A stretch of 64,000 bases of DNA from NCBI GenBank assembly GCA_023382655.1, contig JAHDWK010000012.1:1-64000 (forward strand), in the 5' to 3' direction. Below, piece by piece: positions 17,221-26,423 of this stretch. Source of the stretch: Anaerolineae bacterium (GTDB lineage Bacteria > Chloroflexota > Anaerolineae > Promineifilales > Promineifilaceae). The notes beneath the pieces were generated by a model, which did not search any database, had not been told where the DNA came from, and worked only from the letters and a program-made list of their open reading frames with translations. Each line of letters opens with the position of its first letter. Within the stretch, counting starts at the first letter, position 1. The position numbers and the translations under genes are program-made.

Positions 17221-18882
17221 ATGAAACTACATCTGCGTTGGCAGATTCTCCTGGCGGTATTGGGGCTGCTGCTGGTACTTTCTATCCTCTCTTTTCAGGT
17301 ACAAACTGCGGCTTTGTGTACGACTCGTGTGCCGGCCAGCGGGGGCGTATTTATTGAAGGTGTTCTGGGTGCGCCGCAATACCTGAACCCTTTACTCAGC
17401 GATCCGAACCCGGTTGATCGGGAATTGGTCAGCCTGTTATTTGACGGGCTGACACAGGTGGGAGCAGACGGCCGTATCCAACCCGCCCTGGCCGAAAGTT
17501 GGACGGTGAGCGAAGACGGCCGTACCCTGCAATTCACGTTGCGCGATGATGCGTTTTGGCATGACGGCACGGCCATCACCGCTGCCGACGTTCTCTTTAC
17601 CTACAGCCTACTCCAGCAAGAAGCGTTTCCCGGTTCGCCCGCCCTCAGGGCACTGTGGCAATCCGTCACCATCAACCAGATTGATGAGCAGACCGTTGAG
17701 TTTGTACTGGCGGAACCATACGCCCCATTTTTAGAGGCAACCACACGCGGTCTGCTGCCCGCCCACATTTTGGCTGATGTGCCCGCCGCGGAACTGGCCG
17801 CGCACCCTTTCAACCAATCACCCATTGGCACCGGCCCCTGGCAGGTACAGCCTGATCAAACATGGAGTAGCAATCGCCTGCAACTCACGCCAAACCCCAC
17901 GAATTGGCGCGAGGGCACTTCTATACCCATAGTAGAGTTTCGCTTTTTCCCGGATGAAACCAGCCTGTTAACGGCCCTGACAAATGGGGAAGTGACGGCT
18001 GTCAGCCACGTCACACCCACCATGCTGCCAGAAACGGCGGTGCTGCCTGATGTGCGGTTGTTTACGGCCGTTACCCCCCGCTACACCGAACTCCTGTTTA
18101 ACCAGGTCGGTGATGCCACCACCAGCCCCGAAGTACGCCAGGCGCTGGCCTATGCCCTTGACAGACAGGCGCTGGTAGACCAGGTATTATCCGGGCAAGG
18201 CATTCTCTTTGAAGGGCCTTATTTGCCATCATCCTGGGCCTATAATCCCGCACAGCTAACCGCCTATAGTTATGATCCTCTCACGGCGACTGCCCGCCTG
18301 GACGCTGCCGGCTGGACGCTGCCCGAAGGGCAAACCATCCGCCAGAATGGCGAAACGCCCCTCACTATTCGCCTGCTGACGCTGGACACAGAACCGTATC
18401 GCTCCTTAGCAACGGCCGTTCAGGAACAGTGGACGGCCGTGAACGTCAGCACCACCATCTCCACCACCACCAACCTACGTGACGCACTGGCAACCGGACA
18501 GTTTGACGTGGCGTTGGTAGATATTACACCCACAGCAGACCCCGATCTTTACGATTTCTGGAGCCAGGAAGCGATGGTACGCGGCCAGAATTTTGCCCAG
18601 TGGAATAACCGACGTGCGAGCGAAGCGCTAGAAAATGCCCGGCAGTTATGGAATGAAACAGAGCGACGGCCGTATTACGATGCCTTTCTCCGTCTGTTCG
18701 ATAGCAGTCTGCCCGCCCTTACCCTGTTTCAACACACCAGCACCTACGCTCTCAGCCGCAGTGTCAACGAGGCGGACATTGGCTACCTATCCACCCCCCG
18801 CGACCGATACACCACCTTTGCCAACTGGTTCCTCCTCTACCGCGATGTAACGATTAGCTGCCCACTCCCCCCATCATCCTGA
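17221..18882 (+). CDS. Peptide/nickel-type ABC transporter substrate-binding protein
   Basis: A 553-residue SBP_bac_5 (DppA/OppA) protein. The N-terminus has a basic stretch and a hydrophobic helix (ILLAVLGLLLVLSILSFQV), then a cysteine in TAALC that does not fit a lipobox well, so it may be a membrane-anchored or secreted protein. Conserved features: YLNPLLSDPNPVDRELVSLLFDGL, LAESWTVSEDGRTLQFTLRD and VRQALAYALDRQALVDQV. No permease or ATPase of a peptide transporter is adjacent, so it is an orphan. ATG 17221 is preferred over an in-frame TTG at 17206. Ligand unknown. Confidence 0.88.
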   Translation: MKLHLRWQILLAVLGLLLVLSILSFQVQTAALCTTRVPASGGVFIEGVLGAPQYLNPLLSDPNPVDRELVSLLFDGLTQVGADGRIQPALAESWTVSEDGRTLQFTLRDDAFWHDGTAITAADVLFTYSLLQQEAFPGSPALRALWQSVTINQIDEQTVEFVLAEPYAPFLEATTRGLLPAHILADVPAAELAAHPFNQSPIGTGPWQVQPDQTWSSNRLQLTPNPTNWREGTSIPIVEFRFFPDETSLLTALTNGEVTAVSHVTPTMLPETAVLPDVRLFTAVTPRYTELLFNQVGDATTSPEVRQALAYALDRQALVDQVLSGQGILFEGPYLPSSWAYNPAQLTAYSYDPLTATARLDAAGWTLPEGQTIRQNGETPLTIRLLTLDTEPYRSLATAVQEQWTAVNVSTTISTTTNLRDALATGQFDVALVDITPTADPDLYDFWSQEAMVRGQNFAQWNNRRASEALENARQLWNETERRPYYDAFLRLFDSSLPALTLFQHTSTYALSRSVNEADIGYLSTPRDRYTTFANWFLLYRDVTISCPLPPSS

Positions 18883-19052
18883 AACCAGATTTTGGTCATA
18901 TAGGACTTATTTACTATACAATCCCTTCATGTTATACTGCCCCCAACTTTGCCGCAGTACGACGGGGCGTACATACCAATTGCTTCTCAAACCAACTTGC
19001 TCAATCCTAAACCAGAAGCGCCCCCAAAATTACAATTCTCGCGGAGGTACAT

Positions 19053-19673
19053 ATGACATTAGTGAATGAAGTTCGCGGCACAATGCATTTTCTGCAACAA
19101 GAGAACAGCCGTTTAGTTGAAGAGAACGAGCATTTACAAAGTGAAGTCTTGCGACTGCGTCTGGTTCTACGCAATTTGGCGGGGTTGCAAGAGATCTCCA
19201 TGCACATCAATGCCCGCACCGATGTTATGCAGCTTCTCGATAGAATTTTGCAAGCAGCCCTGGAAAGCATCGGCGCCGAAGACGGCTCGCTGCTGCTGCA
19301 AGACCCGGAAACCAACGAACTTGTATTTGTGGTGGTCCGCGGGGCAGTCCGTGACCAGTTAACCGGGCATCGTATTCCCGCCGGAGAAGGTATCGCCGGT
19401 TATGTGGCCCAATCCCGCCAGCCCATTATTATTGCCAATGCCCAGCTTGACCAGCGTTTTTCACCGCGTGTAGACCTGGCTTTTAACTTCAAAACACGTT
19501 CGGTTTTGGCCGCACCCATTATCCATGATGCTGACCTGAAGGGGGTTATTCAGGTGCTAAACAAACGTAACCGCCAGGAATTTAACGACACAGATATGAT
19601 GATTATGAATCTGGTGTCTCAACTGGCGGGTGATGCCATTGCCCGTGCCGAACTGTTTAGCGAAGAGGCTTAA
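19053..19673 (+). CDS. GAF-domain sensor protein
   Basis: A 206-residue soluble protein. Residues 1-45 form a coiled coil (LQQENSRLVEENEHLQSEVL) and residues about 50-200 a GAF domain (DRILQAALESIGAEDGSLLL, GEGIAGYVAQSRQPIII, APIIHDADLKGVIQVLNK). No output domain follows, so it probably acts through dimerisation or a partner. GGAGG sits 7 bases before the ATG. The 18883-19052 gap upstream has an AT-rich stretch with TATACT near 18934 that could be its -10 box. The gene ends 7 bases before the convergent pcaB stop. Confidence 0.85.
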   Translation: MTLVNEVRGTMHFLQQENSRLVEENEHLQSEVLRLRLVLRNLAGLQEISMHINARTDVMQLLDRILQAALESIGAEDGSLLLQDPETNELVFVVVRGAVRDQLTGHRIPAGEGIAGYVAQSRQPIIIANAQLDQRFSPRVDLAFNFKTRSVLAAPIIHDADLKGVIQVLNKRNRQEFNDTDMMIMNLVSQLAGDAIARAELFSEEA

Positions 19674-19679
19674 AGATAG

Positions 19680-21014
19680 TCAGGTCGGCAATTCTGCCAG
19701 CACCCAATCAATAAACTGATCAGCCGCCCCAAAATAGGCGTTTTCGTCTTTTAGCGCCCCCCAGTCCAGGGGGGCGTTCGTTTTCGTTTGTACCACATCC
19801 ACCAAATGACGCTGTTGGGCAATGGCTTCCTGACAGGCGGCTTCCACCAGCCTTTTGGCTTCCCCCCGACCTATGGTTGGCGCCAGGGCAAAGGTGAGCG
19901 CCTCGGCCAGCATCAGGCCATTTGAAGCAGTCACATTGGTTTGCATTTGTGCCTCATTTACCACCAGATGTTGGCTGAGAAAGAGGGATTTTTGCAGTGC
20001 CGCGCCGCTGAGGGCAAACATTTGTGGTAGGGTGAGCCACTCCATTTGCCAGCCGTGTGTGCCTCGTTCATGTTCCTGAATTTGCGCCTGGTGCACGGCC
20101 GTCAACAACGCCGCATTAGTTCGAGCAGCGGCGATGATCGTTTCACTGATAATGGGGTTGCTTTTTTGGGGCATGGTGCTGGAACCACCACGGGAACTAT
20201 CGTCGCTTTCGCGCAGTTCACCCACTTCGCTCTGGGCCAGCAAGATGATGTCCTGGGCCATTTTAGCCAGGCTGCCGGTGAGTAAAGAGAGCCACCCGGC
20301 CAGTTCAGCCAGGTTATCCCGTTGGGTGTGCCAGGATATGGGCGGCACATTCAAGTTAAGTTCCTGAGCCAGGGCAGCTTGCACGGCCGTACCCCTCTCC
20401 CCTAACGCCGCCAACGTGCCCACCGCCCCACCCAACTGCACACACAACAAACGGGGTTCCAATTCTGCCAGCCGCTGCCGGTGGCGCAGCAAGGGGGCCA
20501 ACCAACCCGCCACCTTCAGGCCAAAGGGGATGGGCAAGGCGTGTTGGCTGTGAGTGCGCCCGGCCATGAGGGTATGGCGATGGTGATCCGCCAGTTTTGC
20601 CAATGCCGTGATAAGCAATTCCAACCGGGATTGCAGCAAACTGAGAGCGGCACGGCTTTGCAGGATCACGGCCGTGTCCATTACATCCTGCGTCGTCGCC
20701 CCCCAATGCACATAATCGGCTGCCGGGTGGCCCACCTGCGCCCGCAACTGCCGCACCAGTTCAATGACCGGCACACCCGCTTTTTCCATACCCACCTGCA
20801 TCTGGGCCATATCTACTGTCAGTTCGGCCGCCGCCGCTGCAATTTGCGCCGCCGCTGCCGGGGGGATAATGCCCAATCGCCCTTCGACCACGGCCAGCGT
20901 CGCTTCGACTACCAACATCTGGCCCAAAAACGCTTCGTCGCTAAACAAAGCCGCCATTTCCGCGTCGCCAAATAGCGGCGCATACAGCTGTGAATCAGTG
21001 GGGGAAAAGGCCAT
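19680..21014 (-). CDS. pcaB: 3-carboxy-cis,cis-muconate cycloisomerase
   Basis: A 444-residue member of the fumarase/aspartase superfamily. The fingerprint GGSSTMPQKSNPI is present with HWGATTQDVMDTA and AGRTHSQHALPIPFGLK, all characteristic of PcaB rather than adenylosuccinate lyase. It converts 3-carboxymuconate to 4-carboxymuconolactone in protocatechuate degradation. The assignment is strengthened by the next genes upstream on the same strand, pcaC and pcaD. MAFSPTDSQLYAPLF at 21014 is the family-like start, 10 bases after the pcaC stop; the frame is open further upstream within pcaC but that is overlap. Confidence 0.92.
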   Translation of the reverse strand: MAFSPTDSQLYAPLFGDAEMAALFSDEAFLGQMLVVEATLAVVEGRLGIIPPAAAAQIAAAAAELTVDMAQMQVGMEKAGVPVIELVRQLRAQVGHPAADYVHWGATTQDVMDTAVILQSRAALSLLQSRLELLITALAKLADHHRHTLMAGRTHSQHALPIPFGLKVAGWLAPLLRHRQRLAELEPRLLCVQLGGAVGTLAALGERGTAVQAALAQELNLNVPPISWHTQRDNLAELAGWLSLLTGSLAKMAQDIILLAQSEVGELRESDDSSRGGSSTMPQKSNPIISETIIAAARTNAALLTAVHQAQIQEHERGTHGWQMEWLTLPQMFALSGAALQKSLFLSQHLVVNEAQMQTNVTASNGLMLAEALTFALAPTIGRGEAKRLVEAACQEAIAQQRHLVDVVQTKTNAPLDWGALKDENAYFGAADQFIDWVLAELPT

Positions 21015-21024
21015 AACCGGGGCT

Positions 21025-21396
21025 TTACTCCTCGGCCAGGATTTTTTTAGCGATGGCCACGGCCGCATTCGCCGCCGGTACACCCGCATAAATGGCAACC
21101 TGTAAGAACAACTCTTTCAATTCCTCCGGCGTGACCCCTGTATGGCGGCTGGCACGAATGTGCATAGCCAGTTCCGCTTCCCGCCCCAACACCGCCAGCA
21201 TAGCAATGGTCAACAGATGGCGCGTTTTGCGTTCCAGACCAGGTCGCGCCCAGACCGTGCCCCACGCCGTTTCGGTGATGAACTGCTGAAAATCAGCGTC
21301 AAAATCATTCTTATTCGCTTCCGCCCGGTCTACATGCGCGTCGCCCAATACCGCCCGCCGGATTTCCATGCCTTGTGTGTATTTTTCGTTTGTCAT
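21025..21396 (-). CDS. pcaC: 4-carboxymuconolactone decarboxylase
   Basis: A 123-residue all-helical CMD-family enzyme. MTNEKYTQGMEIRRAVLGDA, the HVDRAEAN segment, TRHLLTIAMLAVLGRE and ELAMHIRASRHTGVTPEEL match PcaC, which turns 4-carboxymuconolactone into 3-oxoadipate enol-lactone. ATG at 21411 is in frame five codons earlier, but the family begins at MTNEKY. It is in the pcaD-pcaC-pcaB order on the minus strand, so products of pcaB feed pcaC and then pcaD. Confidence 0.92.
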   Translation of the reverse strand: MTNEKYTQGMEIRRAVLGDAHVDRAEANKNDFDADFQQFITETAWGTVWARPGLERKTRHLLTIAMLAVLGREAELAMHIRASRHTGVTPEELKELFLQVAIYAGVPAANAAVAIAKKILAEE

Positions 21397-21411
21397 AGGG
21401 AAGAAGGTCAT

Positions 21412-21458
21412 TAGGTAATTGAGTAATTAGCCGCCAATTACCCAATTACCTAATTACA
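21412..21458. repeat. Iterated-word hairpin (AATTACC / GGTAATT)
   Basis: TAGGTAATTGAGTAATTAG is followed by AATTACCCAATTACCTAATT, forming an imperfect hairpin between pcaD and pcaC. The word AATTAC recurs in the hairpin at 35356-35398. Confidence 0.7.
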
Positions 21459-22239
21459 TCGTCAAAAACTCATTGATCAACGCTGCCGTCACCTCCGGCT
21501 GTTCAATGCAAGGCAGGTGGGCGGCATGGGGGATGAGGTGGAAACGGCCGTGCCCCAACAGCCCCGCCAATTCCTGCCCCAAATCCGGCGGCGTCGCCAT
21601 GTCCTCTGCGCCACACAGCACCAGGGCGGGGGCGGTGATGGTGGACGCCGCCTGGCGCAGGTCGGCGTCCCGAATCGCTTCGCAGGCGGCAATGTAGCCG
21701 GGCAGTGGCGTGCGGGTGAGCATGTTGGTGTACCCCTGATAAGCGGCGGGTTGGGCGGTGGCAAAGGAGGGGGACAGCCAGCGAGCCACAATAGCCGCGC
21801 CCAGACGGGCGAACCCATCTGCTTTCAGGCCGGCAATACGCTCATTCCACATTACGGCCGTGCCAATTACCGCCCCCGTGTCACACAATACCAGCCTGGG
21901 AAAGCGCGCCGGGTAACGAGACGCCAGTTCCAGGGTAATCAGGCCACCGATAGAAATGCCAATGGGCACAGCCGTAGCCACGCCCAACGCATCCAGCAGC
22001 CCAATGACATCATCCGCCATCTGGCCGATGGTATAAGGGCCGGGCGGGCAATCAGACAGCCCATGCCCCCGCTTGTCGGTACGAATGACGAAGAAGCGGT
22101 CGGCCAGATGCGGCACGACGCCATCCCAAATGCGCAGGTCACTGCCTAGTGAATTGAGGAAAAGCAGGGCCGGGTTTTGGGCACGGCCGTCCGTCCGGTA
22201 ATGCAGCGTCACCCCATGGATAGTGGCAAAGTTAAGCAT
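21454..22239 (-). CDS. pcaD: 3-oxoadipate enol-lactonase
   Basis: A 261-residue alpha/beta hydrolase. The nucleophile elbow is IGISIGGLI (serine near 95). The opening MLNFATIHGVTLHYRTDG, TDKRGHGLSD, and the final histidine in LIPHAAHLPCIEQPE complete the triad context. It hydrolyses 3-oxoadipate enol-lactone to 3-oxoadipate. ATG at 22239 has GGAGGTG upstream, located inside the last codons of the acyl-CoA dehydrogenase gene, indicating an operon. Substrate assignment rests on family resemblance plus the neighbouring pcaC and pcaB. Confidence 0.9.
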   Translation of the reverse strand: MLNFATIHGVTLHYRTDGRAQNPALLFLNSLGSDLRIWDGVVPHLADRFFVIRTDKRGHGLSDCPPGPYTIGQMADDVIGLLDALGVATAVPIGISIGGLITLELASRYPARFPRLVLCDTGAVIGTAVMWNERIAGLKADGFARLGAAIVARWLSPSFATAQPAAYQGYTNMLTRTPLPGYIAACEAIRDADLRQAASTITAPALVLCGAEDMATPPDLGQELAGLLGHGRFHLIPHAAHLPCIEQPEVTAALINEFLTM

Positions 22240-22241
22240 GA

Positions 22242-23450
22242 TTACACCTCCGATTCCCACGCTGCCGGATCATATGCCGGTAACTCGCAGCGCATGGGCC
22301 GGTCTTGCCGTTCGTTGAGAACATAACTGGCCTGCATCAGCGTATGAATTTGTGACGTACCTTCGTAAATGACCGCGCTTTTGGTGTTGCGCAAATGGCG
22401 CTCCACGTTGTACTCATCCGAATAGCCATACGCCCCATGAATTTGCACCGCGTCATTGGCAGCGCGGTTGGCTGCATCTGTGCAGTACCACTTGGCCATG
22501 CTCGTCTCACGCGTGTTGCGGATGCCCTGGTTTTTCAGCCAACTCGCCTTCCACACCAGCAGTTGCCCAATGTCAATGCTTTGCTGCATGTGCGCTAACA
22601 TTTGCTGGATGAGTTGGTATTCGGCAATCGGTTTGCCAAACGTCCGGCGCTCTTTAGCATAACGGATGGACTCTTCCAGACACGCTTTGATAATGCCCAC
22701 CGCGCCCGCCGCTACCCCATACCGGGCATTATCCAACGCACTCATGGCAATCTTAAACCCCTCGCCCTCTTCACCCAGGCGATGGCTGGCGGGCACACGC
22801 ACCTCATCCATGTTGATCCAGCCGGTGTTGCTGGCATGGACGCCCATCTTGCCTTCAATCGTGCCCGTCGTCAGCCCCTTCCAACCCCGCTCCAAAATAA
22901 AGGCGGTAATACCGTTGACCCCTTTGTCCGGGTCGGTTTTGGCAAAAACCAGGAAACGGTCGGCCACATCCGCCAGGGTGATCCACATCTTTTCGCCGGA
23001 GAGCAGGTAATCGCCGCCATCTTTACGCGCCCGGCTGCCCATGCCGGCCACGTCTGAGCCGGCGCCTGGCTCCGTCAGGCCAAAACAGGCCATCTTTTCA
23101 CCCGTCGCCAGTGGCGGCAAAAAGTCTCGTTTTTGCTCGGCCGTACCCCATTGGAAGACGGGCAGCGCATGTAATCCCAGATGCACGGCTATCGTTTCCC
23201 GCACAGAAGAGTCGCCAAATTCCAAGCCTTCGGAGACGATGCCCAACGAGAGATAATCCATACCCGCGCCGCCATACCGCACCGGCAGGCAAATGCCCAG
23301 AAAACCCAGTGCGGCCATCTTGGGCAATAGCTCGTGGGGAAAGGTGTGATGGCGGTCATGCTCGCGGATAATGGGCATAATCTCGCGCCGGGCAAAATCG
23401 TACACCGTCTGTTCAATCATTTTGTGTTCAGGGGTCAGGGTGAAGTCCAT
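22242..23450 (-). CDS. Acyl-CoA dehydrogenase
   Basis: A 402-residue FAD flavoenzyme of the acyl-CoA dehydrogenase family. It carries the family signature [16 protein letters not shown], the [16 protein letters not shown] helix and the catalytic base E363 in [12 protein letters not shown]. The C-terminus extends about 30 residues past the usual end ([19 protein letters not shown]). It precedes pcaD with the stop and start regions touching. With the next gene it is one of two paralogous dehydrogenases, consistent with a beta-oxidation-like step on ring-derived CoA esters (see the 2-aminobenzoyl-CoA finding). Confidence 0.92.
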   Translation of the reverse strand: MDFTLTPEHKMIEQTVYDFARREIMPIIREHDRHHTFPHELLPKMAALGFLGICLPVRYGGAGMDYLSLGIVSEGLEFGDSSVRETIAVHLGLHALPVFQWGTAEQKRDFLPPLATGEKMACFGLTEPGAGSDVAGMGSRARKDGGDYLLSGEKMWITLADVADRFLVFAKTDPDKGVNGITAFILERGWKGLTTGTIEGKMGVHASNTGWINMDEVRVPASHRLGEEGEGFKIAMSALDNARYGVAAGAVGIIKACLEESIRYAKERRTFGKPIAEYQLIQQMLAHMQQSIDIGQLLVWKASWLKNQGIRNTRETSMAKWYCTDAANRAANDAVQIHGAYGYSDEYNVERHLRNTKSAVIYEGTSQIHTLMQASYVLNERQDRPMRCELPAYDPAAWESEV

Positions 23451-23465
23451 TCTTTTTCCTTTTTT

Positions 23466-23533
23466 AGTGAGCAGTTAGCAGTGAGCGGTTAGCAGTGGCT
23501 CGACTGCTCATTGCTCACTGCTAACTGCTTACT
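23466..23533. repeat. Iterated-word hairpin (AGTGAGCAGTTAGCAGT)
   Basis: GTGAGCAGTTAGCAGTGAGC on the left and GCTCATTGCTCACTGCTAAC on the right form a long imperfect hairpin between the two acyl-CoA dehydrogenase genes. It is the same word family as at 8275-8350 and 27172-27209. Confidence 0.75.
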
Positions 23534-24683
23534 TCTCTTCTCGTCCGATCACATCCCGCGCAATCACAATGCGCTGAATGTAAGAGGTGCCTTCGTAAAT
23601 TTGTAAACCTTTGATGTCGCGGTAGAAACGCTCTACCGGATATTCATTGCTGTAACCGCGCCCGCCATGCAGCAGAACGGCTTCATTGGCGGCGCGGGCG
23701 GCGGCTTCGGTGGCAAATAGTTTGGCCACGGCCGTGTGTCGCGTGGTGGGCAGCCCATTTTCCTTCATCCAGGCCGCTTTATACACCAGCAGGCGCGCCG
23801 CTTCTACGTCGGCCGTCATGTCGGCAATCGTCGCCTGCACCATCTGGAAATCGCCAATGCGCTGGCCGAACTGGCGGCGGCGGCGGGCAAAATCAACGGA
23901 AGCATCCAGGCAAGCCTGGGCAATACCGACCGCGCCGGCTGCGACTCCGAGACGGCCGTGATCCAACGCACTCATCGCCACCTTAAACCCCTCACCCGGC
24001 TGCCCCAGCAGCGCCTCTTTGGGCACACGCATCTCGTTAAAGGTGATGTGGCTGTGGCTGGAAGAGCGGTGGCCTAACTCTTTGCCCGGCATTGGCTCCC
24101 GGTGGAAACCGGGGGTATTGGTAGGCACAATGAAGGCGCAAATGCCCTTGTGCCGCTTCTCCCGATCCCGGCTGGCAAAAACCAGGGCCACGTCGGCAAT
24201 ACCGCCGTTGGTAATCCAGATTTTCTCGCCGTTGATGACGTAGGCTTCATCCTCTTCGCGGGCGGTGCTTTCCATGCTGGCGGCGTCGGAACCGGCGTTA
24301 GGTTCCGTCAGGCAGTAACAGCCGATCCAGTCGCCGGTTGCGAGTTTGGGTAGATAATGTTGTTTTTGTTCTTCCGTGCCCCAATCATTGATGCACAGCG
24401 AAACCAGGCTGCCATGCACCGCCAGAAAACCCCGCACAGAGGAATCCACCCGGCCCAACTCTTCGGAGATGAGGGTGTAACTCAAATAGTGCATGCCGCT
24501 GCCGCCATACGTCGGGTCAATGGTTGCTGCCAGGAACCCCAACTCCCCCATGCGTTTCACCAGGTGGATGGGAAATTCGCCGCTTTCATCCGTCTCCCGC
24601 GCCAGCGGCGCAACCTCCTCCTGGGCAAACCGCCGGGTGGTTTGCTGGATTTCTTGTTGGGTGAGAGTGAGTTCAAAGTTCAT
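23529..24683 (-). CDS. Acyl-CoA dehydrogenase
   Basis: A 384-residue acyl-CoA dehydrogenase. It shows CYCLTEPNAGSDAASME, the IWITNGGIADVALVFA strand, [19 protein letters not shown], and catalytic base E364 in IYEGTSYIQRIVIARDV, the closing form of short-chain members. It is a paralogue of the gene at 22242-23450, in the same orientation, separated by an iterated-word hairpin. Exact substrate is not readable; context suggests a CoA ester from aromatic ring degradation. The Shedu gene ends 33 bases upstream. Confidence 0.92.
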   Translation of the reverse strand: MNFELTLTQQEIQQTTRRFAQEEVAPLARETDESGEFPIHLVKRMGELGFLAATIDPTYGGSGMHYLSYTLISEELGRVDSSVRGFLAVHGSLVSLCINDWGTEEQKQHYLPKLATGDWIGCYCLTEPNAGSDAASMESTAREEDEAYVINGEKIWITNGGIADVALVFASRDREKRHKGICAFIVPTNTPGFHREPMPGKELGHRSSSHSHITFNEMRVPKEALLGQPGEGFKVAMSALDHGRLGVAAGAVGIAQACLDASVDFARRRRQFGQRIGDFQMVQATIADMTADVEAARLLVYKAAWMKENGLPTTRHTAVAKLFATEAAARAANEAVLLHGGRGYSNEYPVERFYRDIKGLQIYEGTSYIQRIVIARDVIGREEK

Positions 24684-24716
24684 AACAATTCACCAATGTA
24701 TAGGAGCCGGGCACGC

Positions 24717-25805
24717 TCACATGCCGGCCCGTTCCGCATCTGAAGATGCAGACTCTGTATTCTCAACCTCGGTTTCTTGAGCTTTGAGACTTCGGATGAG
24801 CGTGACAGTTGCTTTTGTGAAAGCCAAAAGATCATTGTAGGTTAGTAAATGAATTGCAGGATTATTCCTTTCCTTTATCCTCACTTGCTTTAATTCATCA
24901 TCTGTAAGATCGAATCCCAGAATCAAGTAGCACTTCGGATTATCAAATCGAAAGCCTTTCCTTTGCAAATAACCCCTTTCTGATTTTGCAAAATCAAGAT
25001 ATCTTTCAGCTTGGTTCCATGCATCATTGAAGGCATTGTTCAAATCCCCATTGCCACGGGACACTTTGGTGAAGGGAGGTTTTATTTCGATGAGGTCTCT
25101 ACAGCCGTCACGGACTCTGCCACCTGTAAAATCTGGAATGTTCTTGTCATCAAGCTTTGTATGTCGTTGAATATCCTCGTATTCTGCTCCAAGTATCCAA
25201 GGATATTCAGTTAGCAATTCTTGATAGTGAGACTCATCGTTGTCGCGGTTGTTGAGCAATGCTTCAAGTCTTTGAATCGGCTCATCTAGCTTCGATATTT
25301 TGGTCTTTGAGAATTCTTTCCAGCGTTCACGGAATTCTGTTTCATCAATAAACTCGAAATGGTCGGGACCAATGGTTTCGCCAGCATGAGCGTCTCGTGA
25401 CAGAACTGCATAGCTAAGCCTCTTGTCTTGACGATATAACCCTATTAATCCTTCAAATGGTTCTTCTCCTTGCATGAACATGACGCCATCATCAAACCAC
25501 TGAACGTGACTAGGTGAAATGAAAGCATATTTCCCATCTTTACTCTGTCCTCTAAATGAATAGTTGTGTGTAAGGGCGTAACGCATTACTGCAAGGAGGG
25601 TGGCCCTCGTTTTATTAGCAAGAAGGAATTCATTTAGATTGGGGTAGTTGCTCCTTTCTGAAGGATCTAATATTGCCTTCAATAGATTATCCAATAAACC
25701 TGTACCAAGCAGCTCAGCTACTTCGGAGTCGGTTAGTTTCTGAATAATGAGAGACAACTCTTCGAGGATTTGCTTGCCTCGATAAACTGAATTCCGGTCA
25801 GTCAC
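24717..25805 (-). CDS. sduA: Shedu-type (DUF4263) anti-phage nuclease
   Basis: A 362-residue protein. Its C-terminal part (about 175-335) matches the Shedu immune nuclease domain: YQELLTEYPWILGAEYEDIQ, then a PD-(D/E)xK core with IPDF (D225) and DLIEIKPP (E240, K242), followed by a helix with Q266 and AERYLDFAK. The N-terminal 170 residues match nothing I recognise and may be the sensor part typical of Shedu proteins. Shedu is a single-gene defence system. DNA is AT-richer than its neighbours and lacks ACGGCCGT. The GTG start (25803-25805) overlaps the TGA of a ridA remnant, with TGGAG upstream. It sits inside a catabolic gene block, which is unusual for a defence gene. Confidence 0.8.
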   Translation of the reverse strand: MTDRNSVYRGKQILEELSLIIQKLTDSEVAELLGTGLLDNLLKAILDPSERSNYPNLNEFLLANKTRATLLAVMRYALTHNYSFRGQSKDGKYAFISPSHVQWFDDGVMFMQGEEPFEGLIGLYRQDKRLSYAVLSRDAHAGETIGPDHFEFIDETEFRERWKEFSKTKISKLDEPIQRLEALLNNRDNDESHYQELLTEYPWILGAEYEDIQRHTKLDDKNIPDFTGGRVRDGCRDLIEIKPPFTKVSRGNGDLNNAFNDAWNQAERYLDFAKSERGYLQRKGFRFDNPKCYLILGFDLTDDELKQVRIKERNNPAIHLLTYNDLLAFTKATVTLIRSLKAQETEVENTESASSDAERAGM

Positions 25806-25894
25806 AGGCGTACTCCATTCAGATAAGCAAAGCCTTCACATTCGATCAGGGCGTCGGGTTGGAAGAAGGCGGTGACGGCAACCAGCGCCATCAT
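25802..25894 (-). pseudogene. Duplicated 3' fragment of ridA
   Basis: An in-frame 30-codon remnant reading VTAFFQPDALIECEGFAYL, ended by TGA at 25802-25804. It matches the end of the intact ridA at 26759-27169: bases 25822-25876 align with 26776-26830 with only three mismatches. The last residues differ (NGVRL against DSSL). The PIN/antitoxin pair lies exactly between the two copies, so this looks like the scar of an insertion at, or duplication of, the ridA 3' end. Confidence 0.8.
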
Positions 25895-25913
25895 TGCGAA
25901 ATGACTGTAGAGA

Positions 25914-26423
25914 TTACTCAGGAGTTCGCACCGCGATTCCAGGTACTTGTTCAAAATCGGTATCATTGGTGGCAAGGTATTGGATCTTTTCTCGCTTCAT
26001 CACGGCGACAATGATGGAGTCGTTGGTCATCAGACCATAATCGTCCCGGAACTGTCGGCTATTATGTAGATCATGGTGAGAAAGTGACAGGATATGGATA
26101 CGCGCCTGCTTGAGGTCACGCAAAATGGTTTTGTATCGGGTGAGGTTTTGTACGGCTTGAGGATTTTTCTTGAGGTGAGTGACCGCATCAGCCGATTTTT
26201 GAAACACTCCTTGCGCCAGCGCTTCTAAAACCATAGCTCGATGGATGATGTCAGCGGCCGTATTGACCGTGAGATGGAGTTGTAGTTCACTCGCCGCTCC
26301 ACGCTCTAACAGTTTTCTACAAGTTTCGTGTTGGCGAACTTGTGGTAACAAACCATAGATAACGATATTGGCATCCAGCATAACGTGAACGTTGGCTGGA
26401 ATTTGGTTGAGTGTTTTTGTCAT
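25914..26423 (-). CDS. PIN-domain toxin (VapC-like ribonuclease)
   Basis: A 169-residue PIN domain. Acidic residues for metal binding are visible: D17 in VMLDANIVIYG, D135 in LMTNDSIIVAV and D154/D156 in YLATNDTDFEQV. PIN toxins cleave tRNA or rRNA-type targets; which target here is unknown. It starts with ATG overlapping the stop of the upstream small gene (ATGA), the classical layout of a toxin following its antitoxin. AT-rich relative to the catabolic genes around it. Confidence 0.85.
   Translation of the reverse strand: MTKTLNQIPANVHVMLDANIVIYGLLPQVRQHETCRKLLERGAASELQLHLTVNTAADIIHRAMVLEALAQGVFQKSADAVTHLKKNPQAVQNLTRYKTILRDLKQARIHILSLSHHDLHNSRQFRDDYGLMTNDSIIVAVMKREKIQYLATNDTDFEQVPGIAVRTPE

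Noticed and set aside
19680..21014. Adenylosuccinate lyase (purB) as the identity of this superfamily member
   Set aside because: The sequence segments and adjacent pcaC and pcaD fit 3-carboxymuconate cycloisomerase better.
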